DNA from: Actinomycetes bacterium
Lineage (GTDB): Bacteria; Actinomycetota; Actinomycetes; Actinomycetales; Dermatophilaceae
DNA: 64,000 nucleotides
Direction: 5' to 3'
Assembly (NCBI GenBank): GCA_023420415.1
Contig: JAEZWF010000029.1
Coordinates: 62,001-126,000, forward strand
Under the pieces are notes generated by a model that saw only the letters and a list, made by a program, of their open reading frames with translations, did no database searches and was not told the origin of the DNA. The position numbers and the translations under genes were made by a program. Position 1 is the first letter of the stretch; the number at the start of each line of letters is the position of its first letter. Of this stretch, positions 19,761-27,875 are shown in pieces.

Positions 19761-19795
19761 GGGGTATGCCGCGTGGTCACCACGCGGCATACCCC
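19761..19795. terminator. Perfect hairpin between convergent genes (bidirectional terminator)
   Basis: Two 17-base arms match perfectly around one central base: GGGGTATGCCGCGTGGT and its complement. It lies 42 bases after the acnA stop and 31 bases after the MazG-like gene on the other strand, with no T-tract. Each arm contains the 14-mer GGTATGCCGCGTGG found elsewhere in the window. Confidence 0.8.
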
Positions 19796-19825
19796 TTGGT
19801 CGTTCTCGGGTTGTGTCCGTCCGGC

Positions 19826-20197
19826 TCAGGCGGGAACGGGCTCCTGCTCGTCGGTCTCGCGGATGTCCTCGTCGTCGGAGGTGGTCTCGAGCCAGGTGCG
19901 GTCATCGAACCCGCCGCGCACAGTGCGCTTGAACTGAGCGGCGAGGGTGATGTCGTCGAAGGAGAAGTCCAGCTCGGCCACGAGGGCGGTGAGGACCTCC
20001 CAGACATCGGCCAGCTCGGGGAGCAGCTCGGAGTCTTCTGCCTCACGCAGTTCCTGGGCCTCCTCGACCAGCTTGGCGAAGAGGGCGGCGCGGTACTCCT
20101 CGGGCGAGAGGCTGCGGGTGACCGGCTCGCTGCCGCGGGACCGGATCAGCTGGGGGACGCGGTCTCGGACGAGCTTGCGGTGTTCGACAACGGACAT
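19826..20197 (-). CDS. MazG-like / phosphoribosyl-ATP pyrophosphohydrolase-like protein
   Basis: A 123-aa all-alpha NTP pyrophosphatase-like protein. The metal-binding pattern is LVEEAQELRE...ELLPELADVWEVLTAL (residues ~42-70), like MazG and HisE domains. It begins MSVVEHRKLVRDRVPQLI, an opening common in stand-alone 'PRA-PH-like' house-cleaning enzymes. HisE itself normally sits with hisG and lacks this opening, so a nucleotide-pool cleaning role is more likely than histidine synthesis. The C-terminal 25 residues are acidic. The ATG is confirmed by a -10 element 7 bases upstream. It is transcribed towards aconitase. Confidence 0.82.
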   Translation of the reverse strand: MSVVEHRKLVRDRVPQLIRSRGSEPVTRSLSPEEYRAALFAKLVEEAQELREAEDSELLPELADVWEVLTALVAELDFSFDDITLAAQFKRTVRGGFDDRTWLETTSDDEDIRETDEQEPVPA

Positions 20198-20204
20198 GTC
20201 GGAC

Positions 20205-20210
20205 AGCCTA
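20205..20210 (-). promoter_or_regulatory. -10 element (TAGGCT) for the MazG-like gene
   Basis: TAGGCT on the minus strand lies 7 bases before ATG 20197; leaderless arrangement. Confidence 0.5.
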
Positions 20211-20299
20211 TGACCAGCCACGATGCCTTGCTCACGTGGCTGTGACTGGTGGGGCTGCAGGGCCTCCGCGGGAGTCTGGGGCCGGGTGGAGACGCAGCA

Positions 20300-20319
20300 C
20301 CCGGGCGAGATCGCCCGGG
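20300..20319 (-). terminator. Hairpin after the DUF222/HNH gene
   Basis: CCCGGGCGA and TCGCCCGGG are directly apposed and form an 8-9 base-pair stem, 49 bases past the stop of the DUF222 gene. No T-tract is present. Confidence 0.55.
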
Positions 20320-20367
20320 ACTGGGGACATGCCAGTGGCCCCGCGGGCGGCGGGGTGTGGGGCTGGG

Positions 20368-21828
20368 TCATGGTCGGTCTGGTGGACGAGGGACCGTGCC
20401 GGCTTGGCGCAGGTGTTCGAGCCGGGTGTCGTAGGAGCCGGGGGCGAGGTCCCAGGTGACCTGCAGTCCGTGTGGAGTGTCGAGTGCCGAGCCCGCGAGC
20501 CGGCTGCGGTGGACGAGGGTGTGGTGGGCCCGGCAGAGCAGGGCGGCGTTCCAGATGCTGGTGTCGCCGCCGTCGGCCCAGTGGATGAGGTGGTGGGCGT
20601 CGGCCCAGGCGGCGGGTTTGGAGCAGCCGGGAAACGTGCAGTGCTGGTCTCGTAGCCACAGGTGGCGGATCTGGGCGGGGGTGAACAGGCGTGCTGCTTT
20701 CCCTTGGTCGAGGATCTCGCCGCTGGTGCCCAGGACCATGGGGATGATCTGCGCGTCGCAGGCCAGGCGGCGCACGGTCTCGGGAGTGAGGGCTTCACCG
20801 GCGGGGGTGGTGCCGTGGCCGCGGGCCAGCTTGGCGAGGATGTCGTGGTCGATGGTGACCATCAGGGTCGTCTTGGCCTGGCGCGGGATGCCCTCAGGGG
20901 CGGACACGGCGCGAATGACCAGGTCGAGCAGGGCGTCGGCGCGGCGGGTCTCGGGACGTCGCTGGTCGTGCTCGCCGGTGTCGGCATCGGGGGAGGGTTT
21001 GGCCAGCGCGTCGACGGCGGTGTCGATGATCTGGGCGCCTTCTTCGTCCATGAGCAGGGTGTAGCGCCACAGTCCGGCCGGGCCGTGTGACTTGCGCAGG
21101 GAGCGGGCGTCGCGGCGGGCTGCGGCATCGTGCTCGACCCAGTGGTCCTGGCGCAGGAGGTCGCCGGTGCGGCGGATGCAGACCGCGAGCTCGCGTTCGG
21201 TCAGGCCGCCGGGCCCGCGTGCGCCCGCGAGGAGCTCGATGGTCGACGAGGCCAGGTCATCGGGGTCGGCGATCGGTCGCACGGTGCGGTGGAACCGGAT
21301 GATCTGGGCTGCCTTCCCGGCCGGCAACCGGCCGCGGTCGGGATGCGCGCTCGGGCCCGGCTCCTCGGAGCCCAGGGCGTCGGTTGCTGCGTCATCAGGA
21401 AAATCGTCACCGGGGTCATCGTCACCGGGGCCATCGTCACCGGGGCCATCGTTGGCGTCGTCGTGGGTGACGGCGGCCACCACGTCCTTCAGGCGCAGGT
21501 CGTCGGCCGCGGCGGCGACGGTGTCGAGGTCGATCGCGGCCCGGGTCGACAACGCGGGCGCGAACGCCTTGACCCAGTCCACGCCCGACCAGCCGCCACT
21601 GGTGCTCACGCCCCGGCGGCGGGCCTCGGCCATGACGGTGACCAGTGCGGCCTCGGTCCGCGCGGCCACCTCACTGAGGGCGCTCATCGACGCACGCAGC
21701 TCGCCCTCGGTCAGCGCCCACACGCGAGTCTGCTCGCTCACGGCGAGGGCGTCGACGGCGGCCGTCGCAGCGGTCAGCACCGGACGTGAACCACCCGTCT
21801 CGGTGCCGGCATCCACGGTGATGGCCAT
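20368..21828 (-). CDS. DUF222 and HNH-endonuclease domain protein (13E12 family)
   Basis: A 486-aa protein with an N-terminal DUF222 domain (residues ~25-330) and a C-terminal HNH nuclease domain whose motif reads CTFPGCSKPAAWADAHHLIHWADGG...NAALLCRAHHTLVH (two zinc-type Cys pairs and the catalytic HH). The family is multi-copy in Actinobacteria and corresponds to the mycobacterial 13E12 repeat proteins; it is often near mobile or variable regions. Residues ~135-155 contain repeated GPGDD units encoded by a 15-base tandem repeat. The ATG at 21828 follows a TAGAGT element by 6 bases. DNA cleavage is presumed from HNH but the biological role is unknown. Confidence 0.9.
   Translation of the reverse strand: MAITVDAGTETGGSRPVLTAATAAVDALAVSEQTRVWALTEGELRASMSALSEVAARTEAALVTVMAEARRRGVSTSGGWSGVDWVKAFAPALSTRAAIDLDTVAAAADDLRLKDVVAAVTHDDANDGPGDDGPGDDDPGDDFPDDAATDALGSEEPGPSAHPDRGRLPAGKAAQIIRFHRTVRPIADPDDLASSTIELLAGARGPGGLTERELAVCIRRTGDLLRQDHWVEHDAAARRDARSLRKSHGPAGLWRYTLLMDEEGAQIIDTAVDALAKPSPDADTGEHDQRRPETRRADALLDLVIRAVSAPEGIPRQAKTTLMVTIDHDILAKLARGHGTTPAGEALTPETVRRLACDAQIIPMVLGTSGEILDQGKAARLFTPAQIRHLWLRDQHCTFPGCSKPAAWADAHHLIHWADGGDTSIWNAALLCRAHHTLVHRSRLAGSALDTPHGLQVTWDLAPGSYDTRLEHLRQAGTVPRPPDRP
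21403..21447 (-). repeat. 15-base tandem repeat in the DUF222 gene
   Basis: Three near-identical units of ATCGTCACCGGGGCC plus a partial fourth encode the repeated Asp-Gly-Pro-Gly-Asp linker. A slippage-prone site between the DUF222 core regions. Confidence 0.85.
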
Positions 21829-21834
21829 GCCTCA

Positions 21835-21840
21835 ACTCTA
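21835..21840 (-). promoter_or_regulatory. -10 element (TAGAGT) for the DUF222/HNH gene
   Basis: TAGAGT on the minus strand lies 6 bases before ATG 21828; leaderless arrangement. Confidence 0.5.
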
Positions 21841-22061
21841 GGACCGACCACCGACAAAGCGCCTGCGCCAAGCGGAGGTGAATTCTCAACTGGTGCAACA
21901 GGATTCGGTGCGTCTCGGTTCGGGGTGAACGGCGCCCTGGGGCCGTTCCCCGAGCACCCGGGCCTCCACCAGTCGCAGTGCCCGTTCAGTGCCCAGGTCG
22001 GCCCGGAACGCGGTCACGGGAGGCAACCACCCGGCATACCTGGGTGCTTGCGCACCGGCGC

Positions 22062-22949
22062 TCAGCGCAGGGCATCCTGCACGAGTCCAGCGACGGCGAC
22101 CTGCTCGTTCGCGAACGGGTGGTAGCTCTGCGCCCGGCTGGGATCGGTGTACTGGCCGTTGACCCACGGGTCTGCGGAACAGACGTCGTGACCCTTGCTG
22201 GCCGACCACACGTCGACGTAGTCGACCTGGTTGCTGGCGGCGGCTTGACGCAAGGCATCGGTGAGTCGCTTGTTCACCTGGACGGCATACGAGACGTCAC
22301 CGTCGGCCAGCGGGAGGCGCTCGGGGCAGGTGCCCTGACGGGGCGCGATCTGCGGATAGCCGACGACGATGATGCGTGCCTTCGGTGACCGCTCCCGGAT
22401 GCCGGCGATGACCGTCGAGACCCGCTCCCGCGTCTGCTGCACGTCGGCGAGCAACCGGTCACGGCCGTCACTGCGCATCTCATCGCGGCACGGCGTCCCT
22501 GTCGGGTCGGAGGCGCGCAGGGTGGTGCAGTAGCCGACGAGCGTCCCGAACACGCCGAAGTCGTTGCCGCCGATGCTGAGGGTCACGAGGTCGACGTCGG
22601 GCGTCAGGGAGTCGAACTGCGGCGTCACTCCCGCCAGCTGCGACTGCGTCATGTCCTTGGTCTGGGCGCCGCTGCAGCTGCGATCGGTGAATGTCGCGAC
22701 GTTCAGCGCCTTGGCGACCAGGCTCGGGTAGTTGTTGGTCGAGCGGAAACAACCACCAGCGATGTCGAGCTGGGGCACGAGGGGTGCAGCCGTGTACGAG
22801 TCACCGAGGGCGACGTACGTGGTGTATGCCGCCGGCTCGGGGGACTTCGCTTGCGCCGCAACGGATTGCGCGGCGGGAACTGCCGCGAGCAGGCCCAACG
22901 ACCAGAGCGCGGTCACCGCTGTCCGTGTCCATCGACGTGACGTGCTCAT
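22062..22949 (-). CDS. Secreted SGNH/GDSL esterase-lipase
   Basis: A 295-aa exported hydrolase. A Sec signal peptide (basic start, hydrophobic core ALWSLGLLAAVPA, cleavage near AAQA at ~33) precedes an SGNH fold: nucleophile Ser in GDSYTA (~residue 51), oxyanion GGND block (IGGNDFG, ~130), and the catalytic His in SYHPFANEQ near the end. Six cysteines are placed for three disulfides, as in Streptomyces-type SGNH esterases. The start follows GAGG and a TAGGGT -10 about 42 bases upstream (22991-22996). No partner genes adjacent. Likely acts on esters of lipids or acetylated polysaccharides outside the cell. Confidence 0.9.
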   Translation of the reverse strand: MSTSRRWTRTAVTALWSLGLLAAVPAAQSVAAQAKSPEPAAYTTYVALGDSYTAAPLVPQLDIAGGCFRSTNNYPSLVAKALNVATFTDRSCSGAQTKDMTQSQLAGVTPQFDSLTPDVDLVTLSIGGNDFGVFGTLVGYCTTLRASDPTGTPCRDEMRSDGRDRLLADVQQTRERVSTVIAGIRERSPKARIIVVGYPQIAPRQGTCPERLPLADGDVSYAVQVNKRLTDALRQAAASNQVDYVDVWSASKGHDVCSADPWVNGQYTDPSRAQSYHPFANEQVAVAGLVQDALR

Positions 22950-23264
22950 CCTCGAACTCCCTCGGCAGGTGGAAAGGAACTCTCTCGCCCACCCTACGCA
23001 CGGTGTGCCCGCGTGGGCAGGGATGGCGGGCACTGGCTCCGCTTCGCGGACGCGCCCTTGAAAGCACGGCGCAGGAGTGGTCCACTACGTACTAGTACAA
23101 ATGAATGAGCCGGGGAAAGAGTCGTGACCGACCCCTGAACTGGGAGCAGACCCCCGTCATGCTCCCTGATCGGGCCCGGTCCGGTGTTGCGCCTTAGCCT
23201 CCTGCTCTTGAGGCGTGCTTCCCTCACGGGCGCGCACCGGGCCGTGCCGCCCGAACTCGCGCCC
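22950..23264. other. Intergenic region with regulatory-looking elements (315 bases)
   Basis: No gene is visible. It holds the SGNH promoter (TAGGGT on minus, 22991-22996), a short hairpin TCCGC-TTC-GCGGA (23038-23050), a low-GC patch with the palindrome GTACTAGTAC (23089-23098) and a GCCTC/GAGGC hairpin (23197-23214) that may terminate the VWA operon. The low-GC patch is unusual for this genome. Confidence 0.5.
23089..23098. promoter_or_regulatory. Palindrome GTACTAGTAC in an AT-rich patch
   Basis: A perfect 10-base palindrome flanked by A/T-rich bases, resembling half-site arrangements of GntR/TetR operators. No gene starts within 100 bases on either side, so its target is unclear. Confidence 0.3.
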
Positions 23265-25283
23265 TCACCCAGCCCAGAACCCGCGCGTCCCGAACAGGTC
23301 GCCGAAGTGCTCGCGATACGAGCCGCCCGGCCCGCGTGACCCGAGATAGCTCCCGACCACGGCCGCCCCGAGGTCGTCGAGCTCTGGAGCCACGACGCGG
23401 CCCTGCACCCGTCGGGCCATCTGCTCCACGAACCGCGCCAGCCCCGGGTCCTCGCCGAGACGGAAGAAGGTCGCCTGCGCGCCCATCCGCGCGACCGCGT
23501 CGAGCTCGCGCACGGTGTAGGCGATGGTGAGGGGGTGCGGCGGGTAGTCGAAGTAAACATCCCCATCGGGCTCCAGGTGGGCCGTCGGTTCGCCGTCGGT
23601 GACCACGAGCAGGACCGGCTGCGCGGTCGGGTGCTTGCGAAAGTGCCTCTGCGCCAACAACAACGCGTGGTGCAGGTTCGTGCCCTTGGCCCATTCCGCC
23701 TCCAGCGCGGTGAGCTGCTCGATCTCCATCACCTCGGCGTGCCGCCCGAACCCGACCAGCTGCAGGTGGTCCCCGCGGAACCGCGTCTGCACCAGGTGGT
23801 GCAGCGCCAGCGAGGTGCGCTTCATGGGCACCCAGCGCCCGTCCATCGCCATGGAGAACGACGTGTCGACCAAGAGCGCGACCGCGGCGTGGGTGCGTGC
23901 CTCGGTCTCCTGCACCTCCACGTCGCGGATGTCGAGGCGTATGCCGCGGCGCGTGTTCGCGCCCTCGCTCGCCGAGCGCAGGACGGCGTTGGTGACGGTG
24001 CGGGTCACGTCCCACGGCTGGGTGTCACCGAACTGCCATTCGCGGGTGGCCCCGCTCGGTTCGGCTGCTGCCCCGGCCTGGCGCGTGTCGCGCTGTCCCT
24101 GGCGTAAGCTGAGCCGCTCGGCCACGTCGCGCAGCAGGGCCCGCCCGAGCTGGCGCATCGCCTTGGGGGACAGGCGAAGCTGGCCGTCGGAGGTGCGTCC
24201 GAGATAACCCGAGTCCCGCAGTGCCCGCTCCAGCTCGCTCAACGTGCGGGCGTCCACGGCGGCGTCCTCGCCGACGAGCCGAGCCAGTGCGTCGAGGTCG
24301 ATGTCGTCCATGCGCGCGCCGGGGTAGGCCTGCGAGAGCTGCTCGCTCAGCTGGTCGAGCGACGCCAGCTCCTGGAACGCTCCGGTGCCGTCCCCGAGGC
24401 CCAGCCCCTCTGACCCATCGAACTGCTCCGAGCCACCCCAGTCCTCGCCGGGTCGCAGTGCCTGCAGGTTGGAGTCGAGCTGCGACAGCGCCTCCATCAG
24501 CGCCGGGCTGCCAAAGGCCTGTGCCGACAAGGACATCAGCTCCTCCCGTTGCTCCGGCGTCATCGAGTTGAGCATCCGCTGGGCGGCCGCCGAGCGCGCG
24601 GCGAGGCTGTCGATGAGCTCGTCGACGTCCTGCGGGTCCTCGGGGAAGAAGTCACCGTGCTTGTCCATGAAGTCGCGGAACTGCTCGGTCGTGTCGTCGC
24701 CGCGCCGATGAGCCGCCAGCAGGTCGTTGAGGTCGGCGAGCATCTGCTGCACGGCGGCCCGGTCCTCGTCGCTGGCGTTCTCGAGTGCCTGCTTCATGCC
24801 AGCGAACCGCTGGTCCAGTGCCTCCCGTCCGAGCAGGTCCTTGATCCGCTCGTAGTCCGCGCGCGCTGACGAGGACCGCCACTGGTAGCTCGACAGCTCG
24901 CTGACGGCACCCGCAGTCGACGGCGGCAGGTTCTCCATCTGCATCTCGGCGAACCGCGCCTCGTTGTCGAGGTCCCGGGCCAGCTGCTTGCGCTCCTCGA
25001 GCACGGCCCGGTCGAGCAGCTCACGCACCTCGCGCATGGTGCCGTCGAGCGAATGCCGTTGCAACAGTTCCTGTTTGCGCTGCGCCACCCGCGCCGCGAG
25101 GTCGTCGAGGCCACGCTGGTCGCGACCGCCGCGGCGCAGGTACTCGCGCAGCGCGTGCTCGGCCGAGTAGCCCGCCATGACGTCCTCGCCGATGGCGTCG
25201 AGGGCGTCCGCGAGGTCGACCGGAGGCGCGAGCGGGTCGGGGCCACCGGTGTAGCGCGCATAGCGGGAGCGGTGCTCAGCCAT
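23265..25283 (-). CDS. VWA-domain protein partnered with an AAA ATPase
   Basis: A 672-aa cytosolic protein. The C-terminal ~190 residues are a von Willebrand A domain with a full metal site (LLVDTSFSMAMDGRW giving DxSxS, later conserved Thr and Asp in LLVVTDGEPT). The N-terminal ~430 residues are long charged helices with coiled-coil character (LDDLAARVAQRKQELLQRH, VRELLDRAVLEERKQLA). It overlaps the upstream ATPase by 8 bases and so is co-translated. This is the layout of ChlI/ChlD-like or MoxR/VWA modules, in which the ATPase remodels a target through the VWA subunit. No chelatase substrate genes are nearby, so the target is unknown. Confidence 0.88.
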   Translation of the reverse strand: MAEHRSRYARYTGGPDPLAPPVDLADALDAIGEDVMAGYSAEHALREYLRRGGRDQRGLDDLAARVAQRKQELLQRHSLDGTMREVRELLDRAVLEERKQLARDLDNEARFAEMQMENLPPSTAGAVSELSSYQWRSSSARADYERIKDLLGREALDQRFAGMKQALENASDEDRAAVQQMLADLNDLLAAHRRGDDTTEQFRDFMDKHGDFFPEDPQDVDELIDSLAARSAAAQRMLNSMTPEQREELMSLSAQAFGSPALMEALSQLDSNLQALRPGEDWGGSEQFDGSEGLGLGDGTGAFQELASLDQLSEQLSQAYPGARMDDIDLDALARLVGEDAAVDARTLSELERALRDSGYLGRTSDGQLRLSPKAMRQLGRALLRDVAERLSLRQGQRDTRQAGAAAEPSGATREWQFGDTQPWDVTRTVTNAVLRSASEGANTRRGIRLDIRDVEVQETEARTHAAVALLVDTSFSMAMDGRWVPMKRTSLALHHLVQTRFRGDHLQLVGFGRHAEVMEIEQLTALEAEWAKGTNLHHALLLAQRHFRKHPTAQPVLLVVTDGEPTAHLEPDGDVYFDYPPHPLTIAYTVRELDAVARMGAQATFFRLGEDPGLARFVEQMARRVQGRVVAPELDDLGAAVVGSYLGSRGPGGSYREHFGDLFGTRGFWAG

Positions 25284-26709
25284 AGACGGTCTCTCCGTCG
25301 GCGCTGTCCTTGTCGATGCGGCGGGCGAGGTAGAGCGCCTCGAGGGCGAGCTCGATGGCGCCTGCGCGCGTGCCGTCGGTCGTCGCACCGAGCCGGTCGG
25401 TGACCTGGTCGTAGAGGTCGGACTCGCCCAGCACGGGCAGGCCGGCCAGCACGTCCCGTGCCGTCACCTGCTCGCCCGTGGTGACGGTCGCGCCTTCCTC
25501 AAGGGCCGACACGAGCAAGGCCAGGTCGATTCCGCCGAGGTGGCTCCGGGCGGTCTCCGCGATCGCGGTGCGCAACAGGTGCGTGAGGATGTCCTGCTCG
25601 CGGCCCTCCTCGCCGGTCTCGAACTCGATCTTGCCGCCGAGCACCTCGACAGCGCTGTCGAGGTCGACGACGCGGGCGACAGCCTCGTCCTCACCCTGGC
25701 GCGTGGCGCGGTGAAGTGCTGCAGCCGCAACGGTTTCGGCGCCGGCAATGGCGAAGCGCGCCGACACCCCTGAACGCTGGTCGACCGACGACGACTCGCG
25801 CAGCCCGCGGGTGAAGCGCGCGAGGATCTCCACGAGGTGGTCGGGCAGCTCGGCGACGAGGTCGGCCTCCTGCCGGATGACCGCCATCTCGGCCTCGAGC
25901 TCGCGAGGGTAGTGGGTGCGGATCTCGGCGCCGAAGCGGTCCTGCAGCGGCGTGATGATGCGCCCGCGGTTGGTGTAGTCCTCGGGGTTCGCGCTGGCCA
26001 CGACGAGGACGTCGAGGGGCAGTCGCAGGACGTAGCCGCGGATCTGGATGTCGCGTTCCTCCATCACGTTGAGCATCGCGACCTGGATGCGCTCGGCGAG
26101 GTCGGGCAGCTCGTTGATGGCCACGATTCCCCTGTGGCTGCGCGGAATCAGCCCGAAGTGGATCGTCTCCGGGTCGCCGAGCGAGCGCCCTTCGGCGACC
26201 TTCATCGGGTCGACGTCCCCGACGAGGTCGGCGACCGACGTGTCCGGCGTGGCGAGCTTCTCGGCATACCGCCCGTCGCGGTGGCGCCAGGTCACGGGCA
26301 GGTCGTCACCGAGCTCGGTCGCACGTCGGAGCGACTCGGGGGTGATGGGGGAGTAGGGGTGCTCGCCGAGCTCGGACCCGTCGATGACGGGTGTCCACTC
26401 GTCGAGCAGCCCGACGAGGCTGCGCAGCAGGCGGGTCTTGCCCTGGCCGCGCTCACCGAGCAGGACGATGTCGTGACCGGCGAGCAGGGCGCGTTCGAGC
26501 TGCGGGATGACGGTGTCCTCGAAGCCGTGCAGGCCGGGCCACGGGTTCTCGCCGGCGGCGAGCCTGGCGACGAGGTTGTCGCGCACCTCCTGGCGCAGCG
26601 ACTTCTGCTCGTGGCCGGACTCGCGCAGCTGACCCAGGGTTCGGGGCTCAGGGGGAGTGGACGGTGCGGCGGTGGAGGGGGACGTGGTCTGGTGTGCGGG
26701 GTGCGTCAC
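25276..26709 (-). CDS. AAA+ ATPase (MoxR/magnesium-chelatase ChlI-like)
   Basis: A 477-aa AAA+ protein. Walker A GERGQGKTR near residue 85; the Walker B region reads GIVAINELPD, with Asn-Glu in place of the usual Asp-Glu; sensor 1 is VVASANPEDYTNRGRIITPLQDRF, a pattern typical of ChlI/MoxR ATPases. The N-terminal ~45 residues are Pro/Thr-rich and probably disordered. The GTG at 26709 is preferred to an in-frame TTG at 26712 since TAGCGT ends 6 bases before it. Co-transcribed with the VWA gene. It should be an energy-driven remodelling partner; the substrate is unknown. Confidence 0.88.
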   Translation of the reverse strand: MTHPAHQTTSPSTAAPSTPPEPRTLGQLRESGHEQKSLRQEVRDNLVARLAAGENPWPGLHGFEDTVIPQLERALLAGHDIVLLGERGQGKTRLLRSLVGLLDEWTPVIDGSELGEHPYSPITPESLRRATELGDDLPVTWRHRDGRYAEKLATPDTSVADLVGDVDPMKVAEGRSLGDPETIHFGLIPRSHRGIVAINELPDLAERIQVAMLNVMEERDIQIRGYVLRLPLDVLVVASANPEDYTNRGRIITPLQDRFGAEIRTHYPRELEAEMAVIRQEADLVAELPDHLVEILARFTRGLRESSSVDQRSGVSARFAIAGAETVAAAALHRATRQGEDEAVARVVDLDSAVEVLGGKIEFETGEEGREQDILTHLLRTAIAETARSHLGGIDLALLVSALEEGATVTTGEQVTARDVLAGLPVLGESDLYDQVTDRLGATTDGTRAGAIELALEALYLARRIDKDSADGETVYG

Positions 26710-26715
26710 CAAATC

Positions 26716-26721
26716 ACGCTA
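26716..26721 (-). promoter_or_regulatory. -10 element (TAGCGT) for the ATPase-VWA operon
   Basis: TAGCGT on the minus strand lies 6 bases before GTG 26709. Confidence 0.5.
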
Positions 26722-26771
26722 ACTCCGCTGCGCAGATTTGGGTATGCCGGGTTGTCCAGCCCGTGGGCAGC

Positions 26772-27338
26772 TCACCCCATCGTCTTCTGGCCGTCGATCG
26801 CCTCGCGGATGATGTCGGCGTGGCCGGCGTGCTGGCTGGTCTCGGCGACGATGTGCATCGCTGCCCGGCGCACCGACCACTGCGAACCGGGCTCGAACCA
26901 CGGCGCGGTCGGCAGGTCGTGGCGGGTGTCGAGGTCGAGGGTCCCCACGAGCCGGTCGGTCTCCTCGCCGACCCGGGCGTACTCGGCCAGGAGTGCCTCG
27001 AGCGTCTCGTCCTCGCGCATCCGGTGGGAGTCCTGGAAGGCCGCGACCTCCGCCGGCGGGTTGGACCAGTCGATCGACTCCCAGTCGATGTCGGGTGCGC
27101 TGCCGGCGCCTTCGCGCATGAAGGTCGCCCACTGCCGCTCGGTCTGGGCGACGTGCTTGACGAGGCCGCCGATGGTCAGCTCGCTCACGGTGCTGCGGGT
27201 GCGGGCCTGGTCGTCGGTGAGGCCGGCGGCGGTGGTGCGCAGGAAGTCACGGTGGCGGCGCAGCGTCTCGACGAAGTCGGCGCGCTCACCGGTGAGGGGC
27301 CGGTCGCTGGGGGACTGGGTGCTGTTCGTCGTGGTCAT
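26772..27338 (-). CDS. DinB-family (DUF664) protein
   Basis: A 188-aa four-helix protein of the DinB/YfiT superfamily. Conserved features are GGLVKHVAQTERQW (first metal-binding His in helix 2) and AAMHIVAETSQHAGHADIIRE (two further His in the C-terminal helix), together a metal site. Relatives include mycothiol- and bacillithiol-dependent S-transferases, so a thiol-transferase or hydrolase role is plausible. The ATG at 27338 is preferred to the ATG at 27347 because a TAGCGT element overlaps the latter and ends 7 bases before the former. Stand-alone gene. Confidence 0.87.
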   Translation of the reverse strand: MTTTNSTQSPSDRPLTGERADFVETLRRHRDFLRTTAAGLTDDQARTRSTVSELTIGGLVKHVAQTERQWATFMREGAGSAPDIDWESIDWSNPPAEVAAFQDSHRMREDETLEALLAEYARVGEETDRLVGTLDLDTRHDLPTAPWFEPGSQWSVRRAAMHIVAETSQHAGHADIIREAIDGQKTMG

Positions 27339-27345
27339 GCCAGCC

Positions 27346-27351
27346 ACGCTA
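27346..27351 (-). promoter_or_regulatory. -10 element (TAGCGT) for the DinB-like gene
   Basis: TAGCGT on the minus strand lies 7 bases before ATG 27338 and decides between two candidate starts. Confidence 0.55.
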
Positions 27352-27403
27352 GGACGCCATCAGGTCAGGTCCTGACCGCATTACAAGCCCGGTCACCATG
27401 ACC

Positions 27404-27409
27404 TAGAAT
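27404..27409 (+). promoter_or_regulatory. -10 element (TAGAAT) for the 152-aa gene
   Basis: TAGAAT lies 7 bases before ATG 27417, so the mRNA should be leaderless. Confidence 0.55.
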
Positions 27410-27416
27410 CGAACGC

Positions 27417-27875
27417 ATGTTCGAGACTCGACCAGGCCCCGCGGCTCGGTCGAGCGCGCCGGCGGCCGGGCGCCCGAGCCAGCCACGCGGCATACCCGAC
27501 CGGCCGCGCGCCCCGGCCGTCCCGCCCGGCTGGCCGCCACTCGTGCCGCCCCCCGAGCAGGAAGGCTGGCAGGTGCCCGCGGTGTCGTGGCTTCTCGACT
27601 TCTGCCCGGCCGACTACCGGCGGTATGCCGCGTGGCGGCGGCACCCGATCGCGTTGGCCTGGTTGACGACTCGCCACATCGACGCGCAGCTGGTCGCGAT
27701 GCGGCAGGCCTACCGCGAGGTGCGCGTCGAGCTCGGCGACCACCTCGGGTCGGAGGCCCTGGCGGAGGTGCTGCGCGACCTCGAGGCCGAGGGGGTGCGG
27801 CTGCTGGCAGCCCGGCGCAGCGCCGGTCTGCTGCACGAGGCGCTCCAGGGCAAGCGCTACGTCCCCAGGCTCTGA
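27417..27875 (+). CDS. Conserved hypothetical protein (152 aa)
   Basis: The first ~55 residues are Pro/Ala/Arg-rich and probably disordered. The rest (WLLDFCPADYRRYAAWRRHPIALAWLTTRHIDAQLVAMRQAYREVRVEL...) is a helical domain with a conserved W-x-Pro-Ala-D-Y motif. I do not assign a function; similar short proteins of unknown role are common in Micrococcales. The start is fixed by the -10 element. It contains two copies of the 14-mer GGTATGCCGCGTGG (one inverted). Its 3' end overlaps the decayed BKACE gene by 19 bases tail to tail. Confidence 0.75.
   Translation: MFETRPGPAARSSAPAAGRPSQPRGIPDRPRAPAVPPGWPPLVPPPEQEGWQVPAVSWLLDFCPADYRRYAAWRRHPIALAWLTTRHIDAQLVAMRQAYREVRVELGDHLGSEALAEVLRDLEAEGVRLLAARRSAGLLHEALQGKRYVPRL
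27483..27496 (-). repeat. 14-mer GGTATGCCGCGTGG (inverted copy)
   Basis: Exact copy on the minus strand, inside the 152-aa gene, where it encodes Arg-Gly-Ile-Pro with the rare ATA codon. Confidence 0.8.
27622..27635 (+). repeat. 14-mer GGTATGCCGCGTGG
   Basis: Exact copy inside the 152-aa gene, where it encodes Arg-Tyr-Ala-Ala-Trp with the rare TAT codon. Confidence 0.8.

Noticed and set aside
19761..19795. Perfect palindrome as a mobile-element end or attachment site
   Set aside because: No transposase or integrase is near and the position between convergent stops fits a terminator; the repeated 14-mer is still noted as a finding.
21403..21447. Short tandem repeats as a possible CRISPR
   Set aside because: Units are 15 bases, contiguous without spacers, and in frame within a coding gene.
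20368..21828. HNH gene as a homing endonuclease or intein
   Set aside because: DUF222 plus HNH is a known free-standing family; no host gene is interrupted.
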